From positions 61,374,944 through 61,438,943 of the forward strand of contig CM026552.1 in assembly GCA_015143295.1 (NCBI GenBank): a stretch of DNA of 64,000 bases, given 5' to 3'. Both the position numbers and the translations under genes were made by a program. This stretch comes from Tetracentron sinense (taxonomy: Eukaryota > Streptophyta > Magnoliopsida > Trochodendrales > Trochodendraceae). Positions 43,951-55,121 of this stretch are shown piece by piece (position 1 is the stretch's first letter; each line of letters opens with the position of its first letter). The notes under the pieces are model-generated. The model was given only the letters and a program-made list of their open reading frames with translations, made no database searches and was not told the DNA's origin.

Positions 43951-46327
43951 GGCCTGCCTAGGATCGAGTCTTTTTCTCTTTTTTGAGTCACACTATCCCT
44001 GTACTTACTGCACTCTTTATGCATCAATGAAAAATCCTTTTTCTAGCATCTGCTTTTTGTCATCATGCATAATCATGATTAGCCGTTGGATTCTTTTCAG
44101 TTGCATGAGCCGACCTGTGACTCGTTCTCTGACTGCGATTCTCGTAGAAGCAGCAGCTGTGGACGCCGTCTTGACAGAGGTACCAATCACAAAGTTAGTA
44201 CCTTGCATAACCCAATCATAGAGTAGCTCTTACACAGCACAATCAGAAAGCAGTTCAGATGCAATGGCGGAACCTACAGATCAGCACCAGTGAACTAGTG
44301 AGATCCTGTAGTCACATGACAGGGACATAGCAGCTATACAGTCAAAGCTTGACAGTGTTCTGAAATCCCTGAAGATTCTAATTAGTACCCAAACCGAAGA
44401 ACCCTCTACCTGGATCCCAACTGGAGAACCAGTCGAGCAACCTATACCCGAACCTCGTCCTCCCCCCTTCATCATACCTGACCCTATACCTGCAACAGAC
44501 AAAGGAGAGGAGTATGACCAGTATGAAGAGCAACCCAAGGCCTCACTTGTCCACCAGGATCGGCCCTCATCCTTAAATCCTACCCCTTCCTTACAGGACG
44601 AGATCAAGCAGATGAAAGAGGAGATGAGATGAATGAAGGATGCATCCACCAGTACAAGTCTATCACTGAAGGACTTAACTTTCTCATCAGGGGATACTGT
44701 TCTCGTGGGTTTCAAGGTCCCAGACTTTGACAAATACGACAGCTCGGGCTGTCCAAAACAACACCTACAATTGTACCTGGGGGACATACTCCAGCACAAC
44801 AGGAATTAACCCTTACTCATCCAGTACTTCCAGAAGAGTCTGAAGGGGGCAGCCCTTACATGGTGGATGTCTGTAGACAATCAGAAGGTCAAGACTTGGT
44901 AGGATGCCAAGGATAACTTCGTGGAGCAATACTCCTTTAATCAGGAGCTCGGCCCTCAGAGGAGCCAGCTTGAGCAGTTAAGCCAGCATAACAATGAATC
45001 ATTTCTGGAGTATGCCACCCGCTAAAGGGAAATGGTAGTAAAAATCCCAACTCCTATCCCTAAGGAGGAGCTAGCAGGATGTTCATGGGCACCCTAAAGT
45101 AGCCCTACTCAACACTTATGGTGACCTTACCAGTAGTGGACTTCGGCACCATCATCAGGACGGGTGCCCATATGGAGACGACCATTAAGAGCGGGGCCAT
45201 TCATTCCAGTTTAGAACTTGATCCCCCCAAGGCGACAGCCTCATCCAGCAGAAACATCGGTCCCAGGGACCACAGAAAGAAGAAAGACGTGCATATGGTT
45301 GCTTCTATAGCACCCATCAGACTACCAGCTCCAGCAGCAATCAGTTGCCATAAATACCCGGCCAGCCCGACCAGCCCAGGGACAAAACCGTCCCCACAGA
45401 ACCTTTACCCCTCTTCCATACACACTCAGCCAGTTATTGGAATTTCTCACCAAGCAGGGTCTTCTCAAGTTAAGAGGCCCTATACCTCTTTTACCTCCAG
45501 ATAAACAGAACAAGAACTACAATGCCGATCATCACTACGCCTTTCACAGAGGCCCAAGCCATGCTACAAATTACTGCATAGGCCTGAAGTGTGCCATCCA
45601 AGACCTCTTGGGTGACGAAAGGGTTGAGCTGGCCCCTAACAACACCAGCATCAATCAGGTGCCACTGCCCCCCACACAACAATCAAATCAATTTTATTCA
45701 GTGGGAAGAGCCCAAGGCAGGGCAGCCAGGACCTAGCACATCCACAGTTAATGACGGCATCATCAGGCCCTCTTACCGATCACCTATCATAATCCCCTTC
45801 TCCCAATCAACATACAGACCATTCAGTCTCCAATCCAAAAACCTATCTCCGAACATATCATCTATACTATTCATTGCCCTGCAAATTGGCCCACAGCTCC
45901 AGCTTTAGCCTCAACCTCTTCAGGCCTTGTCTGGATCCCCTACATCCCAGAGCCTCCTTTCAACCTCAACCGAGTACCCACTCCCCAATCTCTCATCCTT
46001 GAGGGCGAGAGCATTGCCAACCTAACCAGATCTGGCCGGGTATATCAACCTCTCGCAACTGAGCCGACAAAGGTGAAGAATGTAGAGAAAGAGAAAGAGA
46101 AAGTAGGGGTGTCGGACCTACAGAAGGAAGCAACTGATTCTGCAATTTTCTTAAAAATCCTAGAAAAAGCAGAGGAGTTTAAAATCGCTCAGCAACTAAG
46201 CAAGGTCCCAGCACAGATATCTATCTTGGGTCTTCTTCTCACTTCAGAGCATCACAAGAAGCAACTGCTCCGAGTATTCAGCAATGCCCATGTAACACTA
46301 GACATAACACCCGAGAAGCTAGGGTAA
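43951..46327 (+). pseudogene. T2 gag relic
   Basis: The likely start is at 44264 (MAEPTDQHQ). Core words around 44580-45110: DEIKQMKEEMR, FKVPDFDKYDSSG, LQLYLGDIL, GAALTWWMSVDN, LEQLSQHNNESFLEYATR. A zinc-like segment (FHRGPSHATNYCIGLK) lies near 45545, then the extension with ISILGLLLTSEHHKKQLL at about 46210-46270. Same layout as T1 gag. The stretch 43951-44263 before the start holds no separate feature. Heavily broken. Confidence 0.85.
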
Positions 46328-47404
46328 ATGGTAGGGCAAATCCTCAAATCCAAAATCATTTCCTTCACTCAAGAGGAAATACCAGACAGTGACAAGGATC
46401 ATACCCGGGCTTTGTACATCGCAGTTCAGTGCATGGATAGAACGTTATCATCAGTGCTCATAGACAATGACTATGACCTGAATGTCTACACACTTTCTAC
46501 ACTACAAGACCTGGGCCTGAACCTCAGTCAAGTAAAGAAGAGACCCATAACCATCAGGGCCTTTGATAACACCACTAGGCAGAACCTGGGTGACATCGAT
46601 TTGACCATCGGGGTCGGACCAGCTCAGTTCTCAACAAACTTTTAAGTGGTAAATGTGTCAGCCTTGTTCACTCTACTCCTAGGGAGGCCGTGGATCCATG
46701 CGGCCAGAGTCATTCCCTCCTCTCTGCACCAAAGAATCAAGTTCATCTAAGATGACCGTCTAGTTGTCATTCCTTCTAAGGAGTTGACAAGTTCCTTTGG
46801 GGACATCCAGGAGCTGGGCAAGGCACTGCCTTCATGACATTCCAGTTCGAGCAGGTTAGTTCTATCACCCAGGTAGAATAGGAAAACAAGTAAGCAGTAC
46901 CACCATTTGTCAGAATGAACTACCAGCCCAGAAATGGTCTTGGTGCCAAGAATCAGGGTATGAAGAAGAGATACACGCCTCCTCGCTATACATCTCCCTA
47001 TGGCTTGGGATACAAGCCTAGATACGAGGATTACCTCTCCAAACTGACTAAGAAGAGCAGACAGTCGACGAAACCTGAGCCCCGACCACACATCTCTGTA
47101 ACCTTCCCCGTGGGAATCTTCGAAACCTACCCAGAAACCTCTGCCGCACCCGTTGCCTTAACCCCCAGCCCAATGCTGAGTCTTCAGGGATTCCAGATCC
47201 AGAAGTATTCAGCATGGCCCAGACATTCGAAGAGCTGACTGTCGAAGATGCTACTGAAGTAGAATATCCAGCGGGAGAGTAGGTTTGCACCCTCTCCAAC
47301 AATGCTGAAGCGTCCTCCAGTCACCAGCCACTGATCCATTGGTGGACTAAGGCTCTCACCATCGGGGCCATTCAGGGCCGGGGCAAGCGCAGTGCAGGAC
47401 AGGT
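46328..47404 (+). pseudogene. T2 protease relic and linker
   Basis: Words SSVLIDNDYDLNVYTLSTLQ, DLGLNLSQVKKRPITIRAFD, NTTRQNLGDIDLTIGVGPAQ, and FTLLLGRPWIHAARVIPSSL identify the Tat-type retropepsin (about 46450-46750). The linker continues with NQGMKKRYTPPRYTSPYGLG and ends near 47400. Broken. Confidence 0.82.
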
Positions 47405-47980
47405 TGGTCCAAAATAGCAATGACCAAGCAACACCCTTCTCCTTTATCTATCTCTTTTGCTCCCATTTGCAAAATCCAAAAGTCAGGCCACTATCGTCCT
47501 CTTTTTGATTGAGTCTTTTTTTAACAATCATCTCTTTTAATGAAAATCAGATGTTTTGACTCAAAAATCATGTTTTCAAACAAAAAAAAAATTCATATCG
47601 GCTAATAAAGAAATCACACGGACTCTTCCCCTAGAAGGCCTAGTATCCTGAAGCCAACAAAAACAAATCATCATCAAGCATGCTAAACTGAAGCTAATTG
47701 ATTTGCCAGAAAATTACCTCTATTAGGGCTACCCCTCAAACCCTCCTTGAACTCTCTGAAGTAGAGTATGACTCAGAACAGGAAGAGGAACCGCCTCAGG
47801 AAATTCTAGACCTCCTTGAGCATAGTAAAGGACTTCTGCAATCAAACAGGTAAGACACTAAAACAGTCATCTGGGATCCACAGACAACCCCTGGCTAGTC
47901 AAGATCGGCATAAGCATGAGTCCACAACAGAGAGCAAGTATGATCAGTTTCTTAAGAAGCTACAGTGATGTCTTTGCCTG
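47405..47980 (+). other. T2 protease-to-reverse-transcriptase interval (family intron position)
   Basis: AT-rich, pyrimidine-rich sequence with a run of A (about 47581-47592) lies between the protease linker and an acidic segment (EVEYDSEQEEEPPQEIL at about 47757-47810). Ogre-type elements are known to splice an intron between protease and reverse transcriptase, and this is the matching place. Confidence 0.55.
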
Positions 47981-49345
47981 GTCATATGCAGAAATGCTAG
48001 GCCTCTGAACCCTGATGTCATACAAATTAAGCAAAAATTGAGACGGATGAAGCCCGAATGGTCACAGAAGGTCAAAGAAGAAGTTGAGAAGCAGATCAGC
48101 GCAGGCTTCCTGGCAGTTGCAACCTACCCTGAGTGGTTAGCCAACATCGTACCGGTACACAACAAGGACAGCAAGGTCCGAATGTGTATTGATTACTGGA
48201 ATCTGAACAGGGCAAGCCACAAGGACAACTTTCCTCTCTCACACATCGACATTCTGGTTGACAATACTGCTAGGCATGAGACTCTCTCATTCATGGATGG
48301 TTTCTCTAGATACCACCAAATCAGGATAGCAGAAGAAGACATGGAGAAAACCTCCTTTATCACACCTTGGGGTACATTCTGCTACAAGGTCATGCCCTTC
48401 GGACTCAAGAACACAGGGGCCACCTACCAGAGGGCCATGACAGCCTTGTTCCACAACATGATCCACAAGTCCATTGAAATCTATGTGAATGACATGATCG
48501 TCAAGTCTCCTACTGCCAAGCAGCACCCAGAAGACCTGAAGAGACTCTGCAACAGACTCTGAGAGTACGACCTGAGACTGAATCTAGCCAAATGTGTCTT
48601 TGGAGCCTTATTCGGAAATCTCCTTGGCTTCATAGTCAGCAAGAGAGGCATTGAGATCGATTTAGCTAGAGCTAGAGCTATCATTGAAATCCCAGCACCC
48701 CAAACTGAGAAGGAAATCCATGGTTTCCTGGGCAAAATTCAGTATATCAGCAGATTCATTTCTCAGCTCACTCCGATATGGGAGCCGATCTTCAAGCTTC
48801 TCCAAAAGAACACATCGACAGTCTGGACAGTAGAATGCCAGGAAGCCTTTGATAGAATAAAGCAGTATCTTCTAAATCCTTCAGTACTTATGCCTCCTAC
48901 ACTAGGACGGCCCCTGCTACTATACATTTCGGTACAAGAAACTTTTATGGGGTGCGTCTTGGCATAGCATGTCAAGATAGGCAGAACAGAGCAAGCCATC
49001 TACTATATCAGTAAGCGTCTGCTAGAGTATGAAGAGCGGTATAGCCCTCTTGAGAAGACATGTCTAGCACTGGTCTGGGTTACTCAGCGACTCCGACATT
49101 ATCTGCTTTCCTACCCGATAATCCTGATTTTCCTGATGGACCCACTTAAGTACTTGCTAGAAAAGCCAGCCACAATCAGAAGAACTGCCCGATGGCTCAC
49201 GATATTGTCTGAATTCGACATCAAGTACATGGCACAAAAGTCAATCAAGGGGCAGGCGATAGCAGATCACCTCACCCATAGTCAAACATAGGAATACATG
49301 TCTGTACATGAACGGTTTCCAGACGAAGCCATTCTATATGCAGAA
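47981..49345 (+). pseudogene. T2 reverse transcriptase and RNase H relic
   Basis: Words in order: EEVEKQISAGFLAVATYPEW, CIDYWNLNRASHKDNFPLSH, FMDGFSRYHQIRIAEEDMEK, GTFCYKVMPFGLKNTGATYQ, EIYVNDMIVKSPTAKQHPED and, after 48560, the thumb and RNase H words (FLGKIQYISRFISQLTPIWE, YYISKRLLEYEERYSPLEKT). Same family as T1. Broken. Confidence 0.88.
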
Positions 49346-49852
49346 GCAGGTGAATAAGAATACTCCGGCTGGGAGTTGTATTTTGACAGAACTGCCAACA
49401 GTCATAGGAATAGGGCAGGAGCAGTCCTGATCTCGCCTAAGGGAGCACACCTCCCTATCTCAGTCAAGCTGAAGTTCAGATGCTCCAACAATGAGGCACA
49501 ATACGAGAAGTGCATAGCTGGACTAAAAGAAGCCCTGGACATCGGGATTGAAGAGGTAAACGTCTACGATGACTCATCTCTGGTAATCTGTCAAGCGAAT
49601 GAATCTTGGGCCATCCGATAAGCAAGGCTAGTCCTGTACTTGGCCTACCTCAATTTTCTAATCAGTCAGTTCAGAAGAATCAGCTTCAGTCACAGGTCCA
49701 GGAACCAGAACAGATTCACCGACGCACTAGCCACTCTCGCTTCTATGGTACAGATCCCCACAAGCATCATGCTATGGCCAATTGAAATTCAGCAACAAGA
49801 TCAGCCTACCTACTGCCTTCAGATCGAGGAGGTATCAGACAATAAGCCTTAG
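49346..49852 (+). pseudogene. T2 second (archaeal-type) RNase H relic
   Basis: Words LYFDRTANSHRNRAGAVLIS, KFRCSNNEAQYEKCIAGLKE, VYDDSSLVICQANESWAIR, FRRISFSHRSRNQNRFTDAL and ATLASMVQIP carry the lineage-defining fold between RNase H and integrase. The matching T1 region is 11640-12100. Confidence 0.87.
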
Positions 49853-50589
49853 TATGCAGACATCAAGCGGTTCATCGAGGACGGGACCTTCCCTCTCAAT
49901 TCTACCAAGACAGACCGTCGGGCAATTTGAAGACTAGCTATTCAGTTTATCATCTCCAGATGAATTTTGTACAAGAGGTCACCGAACCTACTCTGGCTCA
50001 GATGCCTAGATACCAGTGAAGCAGCACAGGTAGTCAAATAAGTTCACGAAGGAACTTGCGGCCCACACATAAACGGGTTGATGCTCTCTAAGAAGATACT
50101 CAGGCTGGGCTACTACTGGTCCACCATGGAATCAGATTATTGCAAGTACATACAGAAGTACCACCAGTGCCAAATCTATGCCGACAGGGTAAATGCACCA
50201 CCAAATAGGCTAAATAATCTCACTACTCCTTGGTCATTCTCCGTTTGGGGCATCGACGTAATCGGACCCATAGCTCCGAAAGCATCCAATGGACATCGAT
50301 TCATTCTGGTAGCAATCGATTATTTCACAAAATGGGTCGAGGCAGCCTCTTATGCCAGTGTCATAGCCTCAGTGGTTCAGCGTTTTCTGAAAAGGGACAT
50401 CATTTGCCGATATAGGGTCCGATATGAGATTGTAACAAACAATGCTCTCAACTTCTGAACAAGGGGATGACTAATCTTTACCGGAAGTTCAAAATGAAAC
50501 ATCACAACTCTACGCCATACAGGACACAGACCAATGGTGCGGTGGAAGCTGCCAACAAGAATCTGAAGAAAATCAGAGAAGATAGCCAC
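49853..50589 (+). pseudogene. T2 integrase relic, ended by T3
   Basis: Words GPHINGLMLSKKILRLGYYW, CQIYADRVNAPPNRLNNLTT, VWGIDVIGPIAPKASNGHRF, VAIDYFTKWVEAASYASV and AVEAANKNLKKI place this in the integrase N-terminal and core regions. It stops at about 50589 where the T3 LTR begins, so the C-terminal part is absent. Confidence 0.86.
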
Positions 50590-51015
50590 AGTAAACACCC
50601 ATATTTCTCACCCCATATTCTCTTTGCACACCTCTAAAAACCCTTTAAAAAACCCACTTTTAAAACCCTCTTTCCACGTGCTTCGATTTCCGAAAAACGC
50701 CCCTTAGGTGAAAAATAACCAAAATGACCAAAATACCCTTGAAAAAGTGCTAAAAAGTAATCATTTTGTCTAAATGATTTTATAAATTTTTTGAAAAATT
50801 TTGGCTATTTTTGGACTTAAACGGTAGAAAATGACCAAAATGCCCCTAAAAAGTGCTAAAACATTCATATTTTATCTAAAATATTTTTCTGCATTTTATC
50901 AATTCAATTTTGGCTATTTTTGGGCTAAAAACGACGAAAACTGAAAAACGGCGAATCGGGGCGCGACACGTGGCAAATAAAAATAAAAAAAATGTTTTTT
51001 TGGCCCCTTAAATAG

Positions 51016-51239
51016 GGGCGCTACTTCAAGTAGCACTCCCAGAGGGGCCTATTTTCGTTAGGCATGTCGGCAGTGTTATTTTTAAAACCCGGCTAGGGGT
51101 GCTACTTCAAGTAGCGCCCACCAAGTTTACGTCCGTTTTGCCGCCTAACTGTTCACCACCACCTACTGTTTCGGGTTTTTATCAAAAAGGGGCACTACTA
51201 CAAGTAGCGCCCCCCTATTTTTTACTTCGTATAAATACC
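51016..51239 (+). promoter_or_regulatory. T3 U3 dyads and TATA box
   Basis: GCTACTTCAAGTAGC (perfect arms of 7 around one base) at 51020-51034 and 51101-51115, each inside a G-rich/C-rich outer arm pair, and a third diverged copy at 51190-51212. The TATA box follows 18 bp after the last. This fits a promoter with upstream repeated binding sites, or hairpins. Confidence 0.75.
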
Positions 51240-51478
51240 CCACCCCATTCCTTCACCACTCATAACATTTTCACTTGCTCTCTTCTCTCTCCTCTTGAAA
51301 AACCTCTCTTTAGCGCTAGCGATCCCGGGAATTCGATTTTGAAGAATCGTTCTCGGGAGCAGTTATTTCAGAGATCCTTTTGGGTTTCCCGGAAGGTAAA
51401 ATATCGCCAAACTCTGACGCTTGCTTTTTCTTTTATTAGCTTTAATTATTTTATTGTTTGTAAATACTTAGACTACTT

Positions 51479-51960
51479 TCCCTGTCGAACCCTTGCCCAG
51501 TTTTACTTAAACATATCTTACCCTGTCGAACCCCTACCCAGTTTTACTTAAACATATCTTACCCTGTCAAACCCCTGCCTGGGTTTACTTAAATATACCT
51601 TACCCTGTCGAACCCTTGTCCGGTTTTACTAAAATCTATCCTATCCTGTCGACCCCCTGCCCGATTTTACATAAACCTTTCCTACCTTGTCGAACCCCTA
51701 CCCGGTTTTACTTAAACCTATCTTACCCTGTCGAACCCCTAACTGGTTTTATTCAAACATAGCCTACCCTGTCGAACCTCTGCCCGAACTTCTGTTCAAA
51801 CTTAGCTTACCCAGTCGAACTTCCGTCCGAACCTCGATTCAAACTCTGGTTCAAACCCCACTTACCTTAGCCGAACCTCTGTCCGAACCTTGATTAAAAC
51901 CTTGGTTCAAACCCTACCCACCTAGTCGAACCTCTAGTTAAAACCCTAGTCCGGATGCTC
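51479..51960 (+). repeat. 41-bp tandem array, about 8 clear copies, in T3 LTR
   Basis: CCTGTCGAACCCCTGCCC recurs every 41 bp at 51481, 51522, 51563, 51604, 51645, 51685, 51726 and 51767, then decays to about 51960. It lies downstream of the TATA box, hence in the transcribed part of the LTR. Confidence 0.93.
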
Positions 51961-52327
51961 CTTGGCATGAGCTAAAACTGTCCACATGCTCCCCGGAAAG
52001 AGCATAAAAGGCCCAAACATTCCTGAACAGGAGCCCAAACCATTCATAAACACCTTAACATCCAAAGATAAGTCTCAGCCTATCAACCACCCACAATCCA
52101 AAAAAAGAAAATCAAACCATCAACTATCCATCTGGAACTACGTGTGGCTTGATTCCACTAACAATGGATACGTAGGCAGCCCTAATCGGGTTCAGCTCAC
52201 CAGGATAGAGCTCCTATCCTGTCTCTGCCTATTTTAACATGTACATTACTGTTCATACAACATCTGTCAGCATAAATATGAAACTCAAGCTTCTCTTATG
52301 GTTTCCCCCATTTTAATTCAGACTTAG

Positions 52328-52482
52328 TGTCGCGACCCAAAACCCACCCTAGGAGTTAGAGTGAACTTTGGACGACTAATCATGGCTTACATGACTTGCT
52401 TGACAAACCAACCTGCAAAAACCCACAGAGCATATACAATAGAGGACATTATAGCAGAAACATAACCATAAAGCACAGCGGA
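52328..52482 (-). repeat. Extra 155-bp LTR end in front of the Tekay-B 3' LTR
   Basis: TGTCGCGACCCAAAACCCACC starts both at 52328 and at 52483. The first, 155-bp piece is more like the corresponding part of the far 5' LTR (59085-59239) than like the LTR it abuts, for example sharing the GGCTTACATGACTTGC word, which is shortened in the copy at 52483. Confidence 0.9.
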
Positions 52483-53259
52483 TGTCGCGACCCAAAACCC
52501 ACCCTAGGAGTTAGAGTGAACTTTGGACGACTAATCATGACTTGCTTGACAACCAACCTGCAAAACCCACAGAGCATATACAATGGAGGATATAAACAGC
52601 GGAAACATACTCTAACATAGCACAGCGGAAGACTAACAAACCTCTATGTATATACATACTTAAATCCAAGCTTACACAAAAAGGAATCCATAAGAAAGTG
52701 CGGACATGCCCGCCAAAATACATAAATCTAACTCTCATCTCACCCACAGCTAATCCACTCAGAATCTACAACCACCTATTGGTAACCCTCTACCGGAAGT
52801 TCCTCCAAAGGCTCCTCAACGAACTCCTCTTCCACCCATGGACCAGGAGCACAAACATCAAATGGAGCAGCAGCTCCCTCAAAACCTGCCAACATAAGAA
52901 GTACGACTGAGCATGGAATACTCAGCGGGTACTAAATACTAACCAACAATTATAGCATAAAAATGGCAATACATAATCAGGAGCAATTCATATATGTCAG
53001 ACGGAAACAATTCATATCATACAAGGAAGTAAAGCAATATAATTCATCATGTTGCATTCATAAAAGCCGATAAACCCTTGAAAACACCGTGCGCTTGACT
53101 TGATTTAAAGTACCCCTTTCATCCTTGAAAACTCGTCTTGTCTATCTTGCTTGATTCTTGTATGTCGTGTCATGTCATGCATGTCATGTGTGCTTGCTTG
53201 TGATCATGTAACTTGTGAGATACACTTGTGAGATGTCCTTGTGAGATGCGCTTGAGAGG

Positions 53260-53389
53260 GAAGGGAGACCCTTCTTTATGCAATGCACTTGCGAGGGAAG
53301 GGAGACCCTTCTTCATGATATGTATGTACTTGCGAGGGAAGAGAGGCCCTTCTTCATGATATGCACTTGCGAGTGAGGGGAGACCCCTC
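53260..53389. repeat. Four GAAGGGAGACCCTTC-type hairpins
   Basis: At 53260-53274, 53297-53311, 53338-53352 and 53375-53389. The fourth reads GAGGGGAGACCCCTC, both arms changed together around a constant AGA loop; the third has one mismatch. Confidence 0.9.
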
Positions 53390-54285
53390 GTGGAATGTTG
53401 GTTCTTGTCTTCTTGTGAAAAGCGAGGTAAAACATATCGTAGGATATGTCCCACCTCTAACCATGTTCTTGAAAACCTCGATAAATCATGTCATGCATGC
53501 CGTGCTCATGGGAACCGTGTACATACTTGCATTTAAATTTAAACATGACAATTGGATAATTTCACAACACATATAACATCAATGATTGAGCAATGTAATG
53601 TTCACATCATTTAGGGAAAGCAAGAAACACACTATCATAGTCCCTAGCAATATTCATAATTTATTAGGCATGCGTTTCCTAATTTACAACTCACTTTGGC
53701 ATTTCATCAAACATGGTGTGTTCATTATGGATTTACCTTACAACATGCTTTTCTAGATGGGTTTTTCTCAAATCATACATGTATGTTCATTATTGGAACA
53801 ATGCCCTTCCCCATTTGTTCATCACACACAACCATTGGCATCCAGTCGCCCATTCCATCTCCATTCACCATTCACAACCACCCATCTCATAGCTCATGTG
53901 TAGATGAAGGAAAATCAAAAGAAATAAAGGGAAAAGAGGAACTATAACTAGGAGGGTAGCAAGAAGTACCGACCTTGAAGAGATGAGGAAGAAATCCCTC
54001 TTCCAAATGACTGTGAGTTGTTGCCCTAGCTTAGAACACGAGCTTCGCACTAGCTTGAGCCGAGATCTTGAAGAAAACCGGACTGGAAGTGATCTAGGGT
54101 TTCAAAACCCTTTGATTTCTCTCCAAAATGGAAACCCTAGGTTGGAATCGCCTTCTCCCCTTTCTCCTATTCTCTCAAACTCTCTAAGTGTCGAATGATG
54201 CCCTAAAGGCTCGGGTTAAACTCTTAAGGTAAGAGTGAACCGACCAAAAGACCATAATACCCTTACTGAAATTTCTGCAAGAGCA

Positions 54286-54625
54286 CGAGCGATGAACACG
54301 TTGTGCTGTGAACAGTGCTAAACACGTTGTGTTGTGAACAGTGTCAAACACGTTGTGCTGTGAATAGTGCCAACTCGTTGTGCTGTGAATAGTGCCAACT
54401 CGTTGTGCTGTGAATAGTGCCAACTCGTTGTACTGTGAATGGTGCCAACTCGTTGTGCTGTGAACAGTACCAAACACGTTGTCCGTTGTGAAGGGTGCCG
54501 AGCCCTTTGTCACGTCGTGTCGTGCACAGTGCTGAGCTCGTAGTCCGTTGTCTTATGTACAACGTACACTTTGTCTGCTGCACAACGGATACGTTATCTG
54601 CTGCGCGACAGATGCACAACGAATA
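54286..54625. repeat. Repeat cassette in U3 of the Tekay-B 3' LTR
   Basis: About seven 23-26-bp units of the CGTTGTGCTGTGAATAGTGCC type followed by variants with CGTTGTCCGTTGTG and ACAACG/CGTTGT words. It sits at the same place in the LTR as the GATCGATC cluster of family A. Open frames across it are repeat by-products. Confidence 0.9.
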
Positions 54626-54901
54626 CGTTATCAGAGTACGCCCTTAGCGCCTTCCGAGCAATGTCCTTAGCGCCTTCTGAGCTACGATTTCCTACAGGTC
54701 CAGACTGTTTTTGGCCATATCTTTTGACTCGTTCGTCCGATTTTGACGATTCAACTTGCGTTGTGTTCGTACTTCGAAAAGGAACATTTCTGACGTTTTG
54801 AAATTTTCAATTTCTTCCTTATTTATTAATTATACCTCTTTAAAGCCAAAATGACAACGAAAGTGTCATGCATTAATTGTGAAAAGGTCCGGGGCTCTAC
54901 A

Positions 54902-54916
54902 TCCTCCCCCCCTTAC
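54902..54916 (-). promoter_or_regulatory. Tekay-B polypurine tract
   Basis: The minus strand reads TAAGGGGGGGAGGA immediately before the TGTAGAGCCCC start of the 3' LTR, the primer for plus-strand DNA synthesis. Confidence 0.88.
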
Positions 54917-55121
54917 AAAATTTCGTCCTCGAAATTCAGACACTACTTGCATTTCAAACCAAAAGAACATTACAAGTCATATACAGACTTCATACAAAAA
55001 CTCATTCAATTAATTTTGGGTACTTTGCTTTGACTTCGACCTCACGCTCCCAAGTAGCTTCTTCCCGAGCATGGTGCTGCCATTGCACAAGAACCAAAGG
55101 AATTGTCTTGTTGCGAAGCAC

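Larger units (their letters stand above)
38925..50589 (+). mobile_element. Tat/Ogre-lineage element T2, plus strand, cut in integrase by T3
   Basis: Same family as T1 and in opposite orientation: 5' LTR 38925-41375, leader, ORF1, gag, protease, reverse transcriptase, RNase H, archaeal-type RNase H and part of integrase. The 3' end is missing because T3 begins at about 50590. An old copy with tens of breaks. T1 and T2 lie head to head, 4.4 kb apart. Confidence 0.88.
50590..52327 (+). repeat. T3 5' LTR, first piece
   Basis: The first base pair of the canonical TG start is not clear. A direct duplication of about 107 bp lies at 50720-50935. Three dyads around GCTACTTCAAGTAGC at 51016-51210 precede a TATA box (TATAAATACC, 51230-51239). 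An ABRE/G-box-like ACACGTGGC lies at 50966-50974. A 41-bp tandem array follows at 51479-51800. Continues at 61616. Confidence 0.84.
52483..54901 (-). repeat. Tekay-B 3' LTR (2419 bp)
   Basis: TGTAGAGCCCCGGAC (minus strand, from 54901) to ...GGTCGCGACA (52483). About 88-90% like the 5' LTR in the flanks by eye, but with a different internal array (GAAGGGAGACCCTTC hairpins, 53260-53389). The upstream repeat cassette at 54286-54625 uses the CGTTGTGCTGTGAATAGTGCC unit, about 7 copies. Confidence 0.92.

Noticed and set aside
45322-45513. Minus-strand frames opposite T2 gag and reverse transcriptase (also 44281-44799, 47048-47420, 48287-48735)
   Set aside because: Shadows of the plus-strand gag and pol relics.
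54184-54619. Overlapping open frames with repeated ALFTAQRV-like words, and their counterpart at 60894-61349
   Set aside because: By-products of the CGTTGTGCTGTGAATAGTG repeat cassette in Tekay-B LTRs.
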